Below are positions 45,099 through 55,244 of a stretch of 64,000 nucleotides of DNA, piece after piece (within the stretch, counting starts at the first letter, position 1; the number at the start of each line of letters is the position of its first letter). The notes beneath the pieces are model-generated. The model searched no databases. It saw only the letters and a program-made list of their open reading frames with translations, and had not been told where the DNA came from. The DNA is from Cycas panzhihuaensis (Eukaryota > Cycadophyta). The stretch spans positions 30,139,741-30,203,740 of the forward strand of contig CM041465.1 in the NCBI GenBank assembly GCA_023213395.1, written 5' to 3'. The translations under genes and the position numbers were made by a program.

Positions 45099-45575
45099 AT
45101 GGTCATGGATGCCCAGAACAACATGGAGTCGAACTCCTCTAATAGATATAGTCAAGATACCTCAATCACAAAAAGACTAAGAAGATGTGGCCTACTTCAA
45201 ATGGGCTATGCAGTTGAAACAATGTCTATTCTCTATATTATCAAGGTGCATGATGCTTGGCTTAACAAAGATCCTAAGGGAATCCATGGCAAGGAAAACA
45301 AATCCTTTTACAATCTTGCCCCACCAAACTCTCAAAGGATTTTGGCGCTGCCAAAATCCACTAAGACATCGTCTCCTAGTGGAACTCTCTACGTTTCAAA
45401 GAAAGGTAACTCTCTAAATAAGAGAATTGCTCAATGTCATGCATCTCTCTCTAAGGGTAAAAGGAAACTACAAAATAAAGAAAGTGAAGAAAAAAGAGAT
45501 AAAAGTCCATCATTAGAGAGTAAAAGAAAAGTGGGACAAAAATTAAATGATACAAGTTTCACACCTACATACTAG
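45099..45575 (+). CDS. LTR-embedded ORF, copy in G 3' LTR (158 aa)
   Basis: Reads MVMDAQNNMESNSSNRYSQD, core TSITKRLRRCGLLQMGYAVE, SQRILALPKSTKTSSPSGTL, then a lysine-rich tail (KGKRKLQNKESEEKRDK, SKRKVGQKL). No hydrophobic segment and no recognised domain. It lies entirely within the LTR of G and corresponds to 20551 in the other LTR, where a stop truncates it. The basic tail would suit nucleic-acid binding, but this is speculation. Confidence 0.4.
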   Translation: MVMDAQNNMESNSSNRYSQDTSITKRLRRCGLLQMGYAVETMSILYIIKVHDAWLNKDPKGIHGKENKSFYNLAPPNSQRILALPKSTKTSSPSGTLYVSKKGNSLNKRIAQCHASLSKGKRKLQNKESEEKRDKSPSLESKRKVGQKLNDTSFTPTY

Positions 45576-46721
45576 GGAGGTCTATTGAGCACTAACGACG
45601 AGGGAGCAAATGAAAAGGAAGGTAGAACGAGAAGTCCAAGCTAGGATAGAACTCTAACTACTTTGGATGATCACGACAAAGAAACAATTGAATCGTCATT
45701 GTTGTCCCATTCTTGAAAACTAAAGAATACATAATGAAATAAAAAAATCAATCACAAGCAATGGCTCACCATCGGTAATTCTTCCATTTTTCTAGATAGT
45801 CCAAAAGCCTGTCCTTGGCAATTTCAATAAGCTAAACTAAGACAACTAATGAAGTATCAAGACCTACTTTTAAGAAAGAATGCATCCACCAGCCTATTGA
45901 AGAGCACACTAACTTAGAAGAAATATTGGATATGTTTCAAATCACGTCCAAAGAAAATTCAAGCTCATTTCAATCAATTGGAGGCTTATACATCAAGGAT
46001 CAAGTTTTGGTCACTACAAGATTCCAAAGAATAAAACAAGTGGCAACAACAACTAGAGACAACAATTGAACATTTGAGTCGTTATACAGTGCTACATGAT
46101 TATTCATCATCAATGAAGTGAAGAGAGGCAAAGAAGGTTGTTGGGAGTAGGTTTCTTTTAAGATTCTAACTCTTCATCTTCTATTTTTTCTCGTTATTTA
46201 TTCCTTATCTTTCTCAAAAAATAGAAAAGGAGAAAGGAGGGATGAGAGAGAGTATTTTAGAACAAAGGGAGATTGGGATTTTGCAAGCCATTTGACTTGT
46301 AAGCTTTGTGTGTTTTAGTGGCTTGGTATGTTTTCAGCTCTAAAAAGTCAAAGCTTGTAAATTTCATATATAAAGTTTGCAAGTATAAGAGAGGGAATGT
46401 TAGGTATATCCATGCCTCTCCCTTTTGCACATTTCATGCTATCATGAATAAGAAAAATCCATTTGACTAGGTCTTTTTGTTATCTGGATGGATGTTCATG
46501 ATTATGTAATGGTTATTTAGTTTTCTCTCTTTTCCTCCCATGTTCTGATCTGCTCTCTACATTTACCTTGTTTCATTCAACCTTTGACTTTTTTGCTCAT
46601 GTGTGATGTTTGTATTCATCAGAATTTATTTTGCCTTATTATATAGAAAGAACATTACGCTGACCAGTCTATTTTGCCTTATTAATCTTTTGCTGGAATG
46701 GCACAAAAAAATGGGATAACA

Positions 46722-47497
46722 AGTGGCTGTGACAAATTGTATTTTTTGTGTTGATGCTAAAACTAAACTCTTCAAGTGCTTCTCTTACTTCATATTCATT
46801 CCTTCTTTCCAGTCTTCCACCGGCAAAATCCAATAGATCTTATTGTTGCCATAGTGAGGGTGATCTAACTTGGACTTAAGAAAGAATCAAATGTGATGTG
46901 GTAGTTGACCCACACCAGCTTGTCAAGCATTGCCAACTCTCCCAAACCATGGGTAACATGGAGGGATAAAACATCCCTAGTGTTGAGTTCTAGAATTAGT
47001 AGGGTGTAATATGTCATGAGTGAGCTCTTTGGGTATGAACCATTACTTCATTCCCAGTCTCATGTTTGATGTAGTGTTCTGTGTATGCTTTTTCAATGTT
47101 GGGCCCCACACATGCATTAAGGTAAACGGCACCTGTCAATTTGGACACCTATTTGTAGAAGGCTCGATAACCTCCAAGTGTTGTTACTCTCCAAGATGAG
47201 GATCTTCATGTTGCCACAACATTTTCTTGCCCATTTTAGGCTTTGAGAACCTACTTTCTATTCTAGAAAAGGTCCCCTAATTGATATCCCTCCAAAGTCA
47301 TACAGGTGGATGCATTGACCTTTTCTACCTCTACTCAACTCTACATTTCCTTGACAAGGTTTAATAGTATACAAAGATTTTGTACACTCCCTTTATTTCC
47401 CTTGATAAGGATTCAAAACTAGTTCACATGGCTGAATATATTTGTTGTCAAACCAAACCCTTTAAGAGAATTATGAGTAGAGTTGTAAACAGAAATC
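46722..47497. other. Flanking DNA right of G
   Basis: No open frame above ~60 codons and no recognised motif. Composition is like a decayed repeat. Confidence 0.35.
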
Positions 47498-48002
47498 TGT
47501 AATAATCCATAAACGATCAAACTGAGCACAAGAGTCATTTACATTAACTAAAACAATGGACAAAAGTATAATTGAGAGAAAGCTCGATCAATGAATATCC
47601 GAAAGGTATACTCTCAATGCATGAGAATCTTTCATTTTGAAGATAAGACTAAGCACGTGAAATATTTGAAATGTAGAGTATGATCTCTACAAGAAAAGAT
47701 AGTGATTGGAATGAAACCCAATGTGGTTCTTATACTTTAGTTCTCCTCAAACTAATCCAAGTGACACATGTAATAAATATCAAATTAGCATAAAAAGACC
47801 AACCCTACCTCACCTGCAACAGTAACCCTAACTAGACTTGCAACTAACCAATGATCACACTCATTCAAACCCCTATTTAGACCCTCGCAAATGCAAATCC
47901 ATTAAAAGTCTTAGCACATTGAATTATTACTATTGCATATACTTTGCCAATGATACAAAGTTAAGTGCAAGATTTAGATTTAAAACATGCCCCCTCAACA
48001 AG
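47498..48002 (-). repeat. Candidate LTR with polypurine tract, minus strand
   Basis: 47498-47987 has TG...CA ends (TGTAATAATCC ... TTTAAAACA). It is followed by TGCCCCCTCAACAAG (47988-48002), the complement of a purine tract TTGAGGGGGCA. It would be the 3' LTR of an old minus-strand element whose interior starts at 48003 and is cut by Copia D. No second LTR is present to confirm it. Confidence 0.35.
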
Positions 48003-48269
48003 ACTTTTCCCACGAAAGGTATGGAGGGACCCTAGAACCTGTTGTCTTAGTGGATCTATCCTCCTGGACTTTCTCCTCAAATGTCATTGATGACAATTCT
48101 TTGCCTCCAACATACCAAATGAGTTACAATGCTGCTAGTGCTAAAAATATCCAAGAGTTGAGTCACTAGGGTCCTTTCTAGTTGACATATTCAATGTTTT
48201 ATAGCTTTTTTTGTCAAAACCTTGAATTCCCAGTTGATTATGGTACATTTACAAAAATCTACATTGCCC
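48003..48269. other. Short unassigned stretch before Copia D
   Basis: Possibly the interior 3' end of the candidate element to the left. Only a 60-codon frame is present and no motif is recognised. Confidence 0.3.
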
Positions 48270-48483
48270 GCCCCTATTAGAACAATTTTGAATAGATGAA
48301 GAAAGTACCTGCATTCATTAATAAGAGAGAAATCCTCTCATATAAATGCATCATGTGCACATATGAGAGCCTATGCATGTAGGCCAAAGCGTCACAAGGA
48401 CATTAAAGAGGGGTTGGACACATAACCCTCAAGTTAACTTTAGAACACATAGATATAAAAGATAAAACATTATTACTCTAACA
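48270..48483 (-). repeat. Copia D 3' LTR (left end approximate)
   Basis: On the minus strand it starts TGTTAGAGTAATAATGTTTT, close to the Copia A LTR start. It ends where the A-like similarity fades near 48270. A minus-strand TTTATATGAG box lies near 48340. Confidence 0.6.
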
Positions 48484-48509
48484 CCGTCTCTTAATGTTTT
48501 ATCTTTTAT
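48455..48509 (-). other. Polypurine tract in hairpin loop, Copia D
   Basis: ATAAAAGATAAAACATTA (48455-48472, LTR) and TAATGTTTTATCTTTTAT (48492-48509, internal) are perfect 18 bp reverse complements. The 19-base loop holds the LTR end and the purine tract (AAGAGACGG on the minus strand). This is the longest of the seven. Confidence 0.82.
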
Positions 48510-48656
48510 CTTTAACACCAAGCAGATGCCTAAAGTATTGGAATTTGTCTTTTGGCAATGACTCTGTAAGAATGTCAGCAAGTTGTTTTTCGCCGATACA
48601 ATATAATAAATCTATCTCTTTTGCTTGTACTTTTTCTCTAATAAAGCGATGATGGA
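48510..48656 (-). pseudogene. Copia D RNase H, 3' piece
   Basis: Minus-strand text HHRFIREKVQAKEI is the well-known end of copia RNase H, continuing to the polypurine tract. The rest lies at 54209 and beyond, on the far side of K. Confidence 0.75.
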
Positions 48657-49552
48657 TCACATGCTAAAATTGACTCAATGGTCAGATTGACCAAAGGAAT
48701 GCAAGTACGGACCGCATGCAGGTACGCACAAGGTGAAACAAAGAAGAAATCAGCATTCGGTACGTATGACAAAAGCGCACTGAACGGGTACGCATGATGT
48801 GCACGCATCAAAGAGCGGAATGGAACCGAACGGAAGCGGTACAAATGACAGTACGGGACCAGTGGAGGCCTCGAAGTCGCCAGACGCACGCATTTTATCG
48901 GACGACGGACCTAAAGAAACATTAGTTAAAGTGTATAACTAATGATTAAGTGAAAGGGTACCTTGGTAACAAAAAGGTATGGTTATGACTTTGGGTCATA
49001 ACCTTTCATCCAAAAGGCATCAAAGGGACATATTTAATGGTGCTTTGAGGACCATTCCAGTGTGAGAGCCGAGTGATTCAATTCTATGGCATACTCTCAA
49101 GGGTGAGAGCCGAGTTATTCATTCCTATGTCATATGCTCGAGGGTGAGAGCCGGATATCACGGGTACGCAAAAGTGCAGGAGAGAGTACGCATGATGACC
49201 GATTGGAGCATGGATATGTGATAAGTACCATCCGCACGCATATGTACAAAAGGATCAGATCTTTGGAATGCTCGTGAATGCATTCTAGCCCTTGTGTAAT
49301 TGAACTGTTGAATTAATAAAAGAAAGAGTTACGTGGAAATTGGTGTATTCTTGGTGTGTGATGATGATTTGTCAAGTATGTATTGATTGCATCACTGCGG
49401 TACCATTCTGTGAATTTTATATGGAATGTATGTGGAATGTATATGAATAACCATGTTGACAGTGTCCTAAAACTAGACCATAGCGTTGTGTAACCTTGAC
49501 AAGTGAGCAAGGGGTGTCTTGTAAGTGTAATAAGACCCCCTACCAGTCAACA
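48657..49552 (+). repeat. K 5' LTR
   Basis: Its first bases (TCACATGCTAAAATTG) are altered relative to the 3' copy (TGTTGGCGTTAAAATTG). It ends CCAGTCAACA and is followed by TTGGTTCCATTGCC, a possible primer site for a tRNA I cannot name. It contains three GTGAGAGCCG repeats at 49062, 49103 and 49144, 41 bp apart. Confidence 0.88.
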
Positions 49553-50113
49553 TTGGTTCCATTGCCTACGTCCGTTGAGGAGGGACAGGGCCTAGGGGTC
49601 TCAAAGGAAAAAGAATGTGTAAAGGGCAGAGGACCCTGGCTGCCAGCATGATGGCGGGCTGTAACTAAGCCACCGGCAGCCAGGGGACCTTCCAATGCCA
49701 CCTAAAAGGCCTTCAAGGTCGGAAGAGCCCTAGAAGGATACTTCACCTAAGGAAAAGGAGACTAGTAGACAAAGGGCACTGAGATGGTCAAAAGAAGCAA
49801 AACTCAGAAGGGCGAGGAGGTTAAGTTCGCAAAACAACGAGTCTAAGGGAGGTCGTTGAAGGATCCGAGGCAAGTGGAGCCAGACACCTCGTGAAGAGGA
49901 AATCAATGGCGAACGCATGGTATTGACACCACCCCAATCGAGATGATTTGTTTAGCCCGAGATTGAAGGAAGCCATCGGTGAATGAAAACATAAAGAGAT
50001 CCTAACAGAGGGAAGTATACGGTGGAGGACAGCCAAGGACCTAGGGGACAGCGATAAGAAGGCGGAGGAAGGTCCCCAAGATATTGGGAAAATAAGCTAA
50101 CGAGACAAATTGC
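49553..50113 (+). other. K leader
   Basis: Purine-rich, GC-richer than neighbours. No plus-strand ORF is recognised. Confidence 0.5.
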
Positions 50114-51729
50114 TTGAAGATTCGACGAAAGGGGATCGATCAATCTTACATTACGGTAACACCATTAACGATACAAGTTCCGGGTGTAGTGGAGCCAATA
50201 CACATAAAAACTCCATTCAAGAATCCGTTGTTTGGAAAAGATAGTGCGGTAGTTACTCCCAAAGGCATCCCCAAAGGACGAAGGAGGGAAAGATCACCAT
50301 CAGGTGGGGGAAAGTTGCAATCTCCCAAAATGGACGATTACAGAGACTTTGGGAAACTAACCTTCAATGATACTTGACGCAGCAGAGCATGTGTATTTGT
50401 TTCAAAACCTTATTGATGTCAAAAAGATTACGGATGAAGATGAAATCAAAGCACGCTTCGCTTGTACACTGAGAGGAGTACCCTTGGCTTAGTACAAGGA
50501 AATAAACAAAATGAGCCATGGGGAAGATTAAGAAAGCGTTTGAGGAGAGATTTCAAAAGTTTCGAGTAATGAAGTCGTGGAAATCGCATTGCAGAAATCG
50601 TGCAGAGGTCGGGAATGGCCCTAACTTACATTAGCCGAATGAAGATTATTGCAAAAGAAGTATGATCAACGAGACGATCACGGATCATAACATGAAGAAT
50701 TACTTCGTGAGAGGGCTGAATGAGAAGTTGCGAGCTATGATGCATGCTCATCCGCTAAAATCATTCAAGAATGCCCAGGATTTGGCATTAGATTTCGAGA
50801 TGGAAATGGATGCCCAAGCAGGAGGACAAGATTCCTTGCTGTTAAGATTGCAAGATGAGGTTAGAGAGCTGAAACAAAATCAGTACAATCGACCCTTCTG
50901 CCAGGTAGGGGTAGCAGAAGAGGAGTCAGAATTGGAGACACTGAGGAAAGAGGTAGCCCGATTGAAAATCAGAAATAATCGGGAAGAAGAAGAGACACCC
51001 AAGAAGAAAGAGCACACTGGAAGGGTAACCAAGTGGTGCCACATTTGTGAAGAAAACTCACATACCACCCGGGAATGTGAGTTGAATTTAAAAAACAGTG
51101 CGACGCACCAACAGGAGAAGTGGTGCCACATATGTGAGGTTGACACACACACAACCAAGGATTGTTTCTACAATTGTGGGGAAAGCATTCAGAGGTCGAG
51201 GTGGGAAGAGGTAACCCACCCTAATGTGTACACAACGAGGCGCACTGTAACCCTCGAGGAAAAATGTACCGATGGGGAGATGCCTCATCTGCCTCACAGC
51301 CTGTAATCGAAGTCCGAATGCCCAATGAAGCAAGAATACGAACAGAAGCCGTTCGTATGCAGTAATTGTGGCCCAAGCGACCACAAAACAGAGGATTGCA
51401 AAGGCAAAGCCAAAGCGACTAACCTAATGACAATCGTGCCAGAAACTAAGAATGTGAAATTACAGAACAAACAGAAAGAGAAATTGGATGAAGAATATCC
51501 AAACCCCCCAACAGAAATGGATCGGTACAAACAAGCGAAACAAGTGTTAGATGATTTAGTCCGGGAAGAGAATATACTACCAATGGGTAAACCGGAAACA
51601 AAAAATGTTTATGTTCGGAAAAATAGACAAAAAGAGCCAGAAAAACTACCGGAAGAACTTACAACAAAACCCCAAATGGTGCAAATGGAAGAGTTGTTTA
51701 AAGGATTACCAAAGAAAAGATATTCCTAA
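50114..51729 (+). pseudogene. K gag with three zinc knuckles (broken)
   Basis: 50114-50377 is the N-terminal piece. After stops it resumes at 50662-51306 with NYFVRGLNEKLRAMMHAHPL and a coiled-coil-like stretch (SELETLRKEVARLKIRNNRE). Knuckles KWCHICEENSHTTREC (from 51030) and KWCHICEVDTHTTKDC (from 51117) are near-copies, and a third, FVCSNCGPSDHKTEDC, follows a stop at 51306 in the same frame (about 51351). Plant gypsy gags usually carry one or two, so the doubled knuckle looks like a local duplication. Confidence 0.82.
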
Positions 51730-52319
51730 TGTTGCTATTGATGGAGAATCTAGTGAAACAGTTGCAGTTAACTATTCCTCTGTCTCAGGTTATTGATTGG
51801 ATTAAAGGAGGAGTGTTACAGAAGGGAATTACCAAAAGTTTGAAGCAAATCATACCATCATTCGACATGGATCCGATGGTAACCATGTCAGTTTTGGGAG
51901 AAAAGTTTCCGAGAGTGATCGTTGATGGGGGAGCAGCTGTGAATGTACTACCCACCTCGACATGGCGAAAGTTGGGGAGTCCAAAGTTGGAAGCGGCAAC
52001 CTATTCGTTAAAACTAGCCAATGAATTGTTGGTGCGACCTGGGAAACCGCGGCGAACGCCAAGGTGGATGTGGCAGAATTGTCGAAAGATCGATTTTACA
52101 ATTGTGGAAGCGGAGAAAGGTGCAACTCCTTATCCGACTTTATTGGGAGACCATGGCTATACAAAACCCAATGTCTCCAAAGTTGGAAGACGTAACCTTC
52201 ACCTTGTCGATGAAGGAAATAAAGTAGTATTACCAATGTTGGGGAAGAACTCCATTGAGGTGATACGACAACGGATCAAGTACAACCGCTGTGAGGGAAG
52301 CAACAACTTCTTCACGTGA
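51729..52319 (+). pseudogene. K protease
   Basis: An open piece of 196 codons in a new frame. FPRVIVDGGAAVNVLPTSTW is the retropepsin active site with DSG written DGG, followed by LGSPKLEAATYSLKLANE. The frame then departs from the family, so the C-terminal part may be shifted. Confidence 0.75.
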
Positions 52320-52508
52320 CAAAGAAAACCTCTATCATCTCGCGAGAAGCCTACAACATCGACCCATTACCGTAAAGAAGAACCGACCTATTTTGGAGAA
52401 ATTTACAATTCTTCGATGATGAAAACGAGATGAGATTTGTGGATTATTGGCTACGGACGATTATGAAGTCAACCCTCATCCTATAGATGTAACCTACTTT
52501 CTCAGAAT

Positions 52509-53063
52509 GTGACCGAAATAGTTGCCACTCCAGAAGATAGAAATCATGGAGAATATGTTGGAGATTATGTGAAGCCCTTTTATGAAGAACCACTATGTGG
52601 AATTTCCCATTCGAGACATTGTAGAGAACATCGGTTAGGAGAAGACCAATTAAGGGATCATAAGAAGAAATCGACAAAGCATACCACACCAAGGAAAAGG
52701 CGGAAAAGGACAAGGCACGACCGCCACGACAAGACATCGCATTTCAAGAAGGGTGATCGAGTATGGCGATTCGACAACAAATCCCAAACAACCCAAGGAG
52801 AATTGAAGATGCATTGGAAAGGCCCATATAGGAATGAGAAGGTGTACCGGAATGGCACTATCCAGTTGAAGAAACTATCAGGCCAGCTACTACCTGAAAT
52901 GGTCAAGGGTAGTAAACCAAACCCTATATCAACTAGGGTGGAGCAACTTACCGTAGAATCGGTTGGTTGTACCATAGCGTGTTGCATGAAGTTGTGGCAA
53001 AATCAAATTGCCTTGATACCGAACGTGATTGATTCGGTATGTAACATAAAATACAAAAATTAA
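52509..53063 (+). pseudogene. K integrase C-terminal end
   Basis: HFKKGDRVWRFDNK, then GELKMHWKGPYRNEKVYRNG and TIQLKKLSGQLLPEMVKGSK match the C-terminal domain that closes plant gypsy integrases. The catalytic core that should precede it is missing, so about 2.5-3 kb of pol was lost between 52320 and 52509. Confidence 0.82.
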
Positions 53064-53322
53064 AAAGCAGAAAAACAACCGTAACTCATATCATAAGCAA
53101 TATGGTGAAGCATGGAAAAAAGATATATCATCATATGGAAAATCAAGGGAAAGTTGAACAAAACAAAGCGCCAATAGATGAGGATTTATTAACCAAGAAT
53201 GGTGACCGAAAGAAGGAGCAGAGGCAACAGGAGCACTTTAGAATGAGAGGGGAGGAATACCCCAAATTTTGAATTTTTGTTGAGCAAGGATGCTCAACCC
53301 AATCATGTTGACCCGGGATAGA
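53064..53322 (+). other. K 3' untranslated part
   Basis: Has a purine tract GAGAGGGGAGGAA (about 53246) and a perfect small hairpin GTTGAGCA-AGGA-TGCTCAAC (about 53280-53298) upstream of the LTR start. Confidence 0.5.
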
Positions 53323-54208
53323 TGTTGGCGTTAAAATTGACTCAATGGCTGTATTGACCAAAGGAATGCAAGTACGGACCGTACAGAGGTACGCACAAGG
53401 TGAAACAGTGAAGAAATCAGCATTCAGGTACGATGACAAAAGCGCACCGAACGGCACGCATGATGTACGCATAAAGAGTGGAATGGAACCGAATCAAGCG
53501 TGACGCATGACAAGACGGGACCGGTGGAGGCCCGAAGTCGTCGGACGTGCGTGGACGCATTTGAACCTAAAGAGACATTAGTTAAAGTGTATAACCAATG
53601 ATTAAAGTGAAAGGGTACCTTGGTAACAAAAAGGTATGGTTATGACTTTGGGTCATAACCTTTCATCCAAAAGGCATCAAAGGGACATATTTAATGGTGC
53701 TTTGAGGACCATTCCAAAGGTGAGAGCCGAGTGATTCAATTCTATGGCATACTCTCAAGGGTGAGAGCCGAGTTATTCATTCCTATGTCATATGCTCGAG
53801 GGTGAGAGCCGGATATCACGGGTACGCAAAAGTGCAGGAGACAGTACGCATGACCGATTGAGCATGGATATGTGATAAGTACCATTTGGGTACGTGCATA
53901 TGTACAAAGGATCAGATGTCCGGAATGCTCAGGAATGCATTCTAGCCCTTGTGTAATTGAACTGTTGAATTAATAAAAGAAAGAGTTACGTGGAAATTGG
54001 TGTATTCTTGGTGTGTGATGATGATTTGTCAAGTATGTATTGATTGCATCACTGTGTACCATTCTGTGAATTTTATATGGAATGTATGTGGAATGTATAT
54101 GAATAACCATGTTGACAGTGTCCTAAAACTAGACTATAGCACTGTGTAACCTTGACAAGTGAGCAAGGGGTGTCTTGTAAGTGTAATAAGACCCCCTACC
54201 AGTCAACA
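53323..54208 (+). repeat. K 3' LTR
   Basis: TGTTGGCGTTAAAATTG ... CCAGTCAACA. The three GTGAGAGCCG repeats are at 53720, 53761 and 53802, again 41 bp apart. It matches the 5' copy with small indels. Confidence 0.9.
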
Positions 54209-54927
54209 TGGACTTCAATATGTTTTGTTCTTGCATGAAACATTGGATTCTTTATCATCTTGATAACACTTTGGTTATCACAAAAAATAGAGGTAAACTA
54301 ACTTTGTTGTTGCTTTAAATCTTTCAATAATTGTTTAATCCATACTGCTTCACACGTTGCACTAACAACTTCCTTGTGTTCTACTTCAATGGATGATAGA
54401 GCTACAGTGGGTTGTTTTTTGCTATTTTAGGAAGTAACAACAAACCCGAGTGAGGAACAATAACTTCTTGTAGATTTACTTTATTGTCGATCTCCAACCC
54501 AATCTACGTTACTATAGCTAGTTAGTTGAAGATTTGAAGCTTTGGTATTGTTAAGGCCCATTGTTGAAATACCTTTAATTTACCTAAGAATCCTCTTAGC
54601 AACATTCTAATGAAAAACCTTTGGATGTTGCATATATCTGGAAACTATTCCAACTGAATATGAAATATCTGGCCTAGTGGCTATAAGATAGATAAGACTA
54701 TCTACTAATTGTTTATACAAAGTTTCATCCACTGGTTGTCCATTATCATTAACAGTTAAAACACATCCCATTTCCATTGGAGTGACACATTTGTAGAATA
54801 TTTTTGTCGCTTAACTTCAATACCAAGATAGTAATAAAGCAAACCCATGTCTATCATTTCAAATTCCTTTTCCATCTATAACTTAATTTTACAAATTGTG
54901 TCATCATCATTTCCTATAAGTATCATG
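54209..54927 (-). pseudogene. Copia D RT end and RNase H, middle piece
   Basis: On the minus strand it resumes after F with MILIGNDDD, then degenerate RT thumb and RNase H with many stops. It ends with PMFHARTKHIEVH, after which K interrupts. The target half of the YVDD motif lies at the right edge. Confidence 0.75.
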
Positions 54928-54932
54928 TCATC

Positions 54933-55164
54933 TGTTGGAAATCAACCTGCACAAGATAATATTCGCAAGCAGAAAAATAGAACCAAACACCACCTCATAG
55001 GATCGAACGGTACCCTTAAGGTACCTCCATTGTATTAAGAAAATATCATTACAACAACATTACAATATGATACACAACATTGTGTATTTATAATACAAGT
55101 CATATTGGAAGAGTAGGACCCACTTACATGTGGGACAAATCAAATGTGCATTAATATTCCAACA
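54933..55164 (-). repeat. F 3' LTR (232 bp)
   Basis: TGTTGGAAATCAACC ... ATATTCCAACA, next to the duplication TCATC and the polypurine complement. Confidence 0.93.
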
Positions 55165-55185
55165 CTCCCCCTTAATGCACATTTG
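55141..55185 (-). other. Polypurine tract in hairpin loop, element F
   Basis: CAAATGTGCATTAA (55141-55154, LTR) and TTAATGCACATTTG (55172-55185, internal) are perfect 14 bp reverse complements. The 17-base loop carries the LTR end and the C5 run. The same core word pair occurs in E. Confidence 0.82.
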
Positions 55186-55244
55186 GGTTATTTGTACTTG
55201 TAATGCCTTGTCCTTGGAAATGTCTTGAAAATGATGTCTTCAAC

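Larger units (their letters stand above)
19504..46721 (+). mobile_element. Element G: large Ty3/gypsy-type element, nested host
   Basis: Pieces are the 5' LTR 19504-28106 (split by Copia C), a primer site near 28111, gag and protease (duplicated), an RNase H remnant, and the 3' LTR 37567-46721 (split by H). The 5 bp flanks are GGTGG (19499-19503) and AGTGG (46722-46726), a target duplication with one change. Removing inserts leaves about 10.5 kb including a 1.63 kb tandem duplication. Most RT and integrase are missing. The order and the aspartic protease suit the Tat/Athila side of gypsy, but the clade is inferred. The strong LTR divergence marks it as old. Confidence 0.8.
37567..46721 (+). 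repeat. G 3' LTR, about 2.7 kb, interrupted by H
   Basis: Left part 37567-38264 and right part 44722-46721 align with the 5' LTR. It starts TGTTACC and ends GGGATAACA, then the flank AGTGG. H inserted at the sequence corresponding to about 20210 of the other copy. Confidence 0.82.
48657..54208 (+). mobile_element. Element K: internally deleted Ty3/gypsy element
   Basis: LTRs 48657-49552 (896 bp) and 53323-54208 (886 bp). The flanks share TGGA (48653-48656 and 54209-54212), a 4-5 bp target duplication within the RNase H of Copia D. The interior has gag with three zinc knuckles, a protease and the last part of an integrase. RT, RNase H and the integrase core are absent. Confidence 0.9.
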
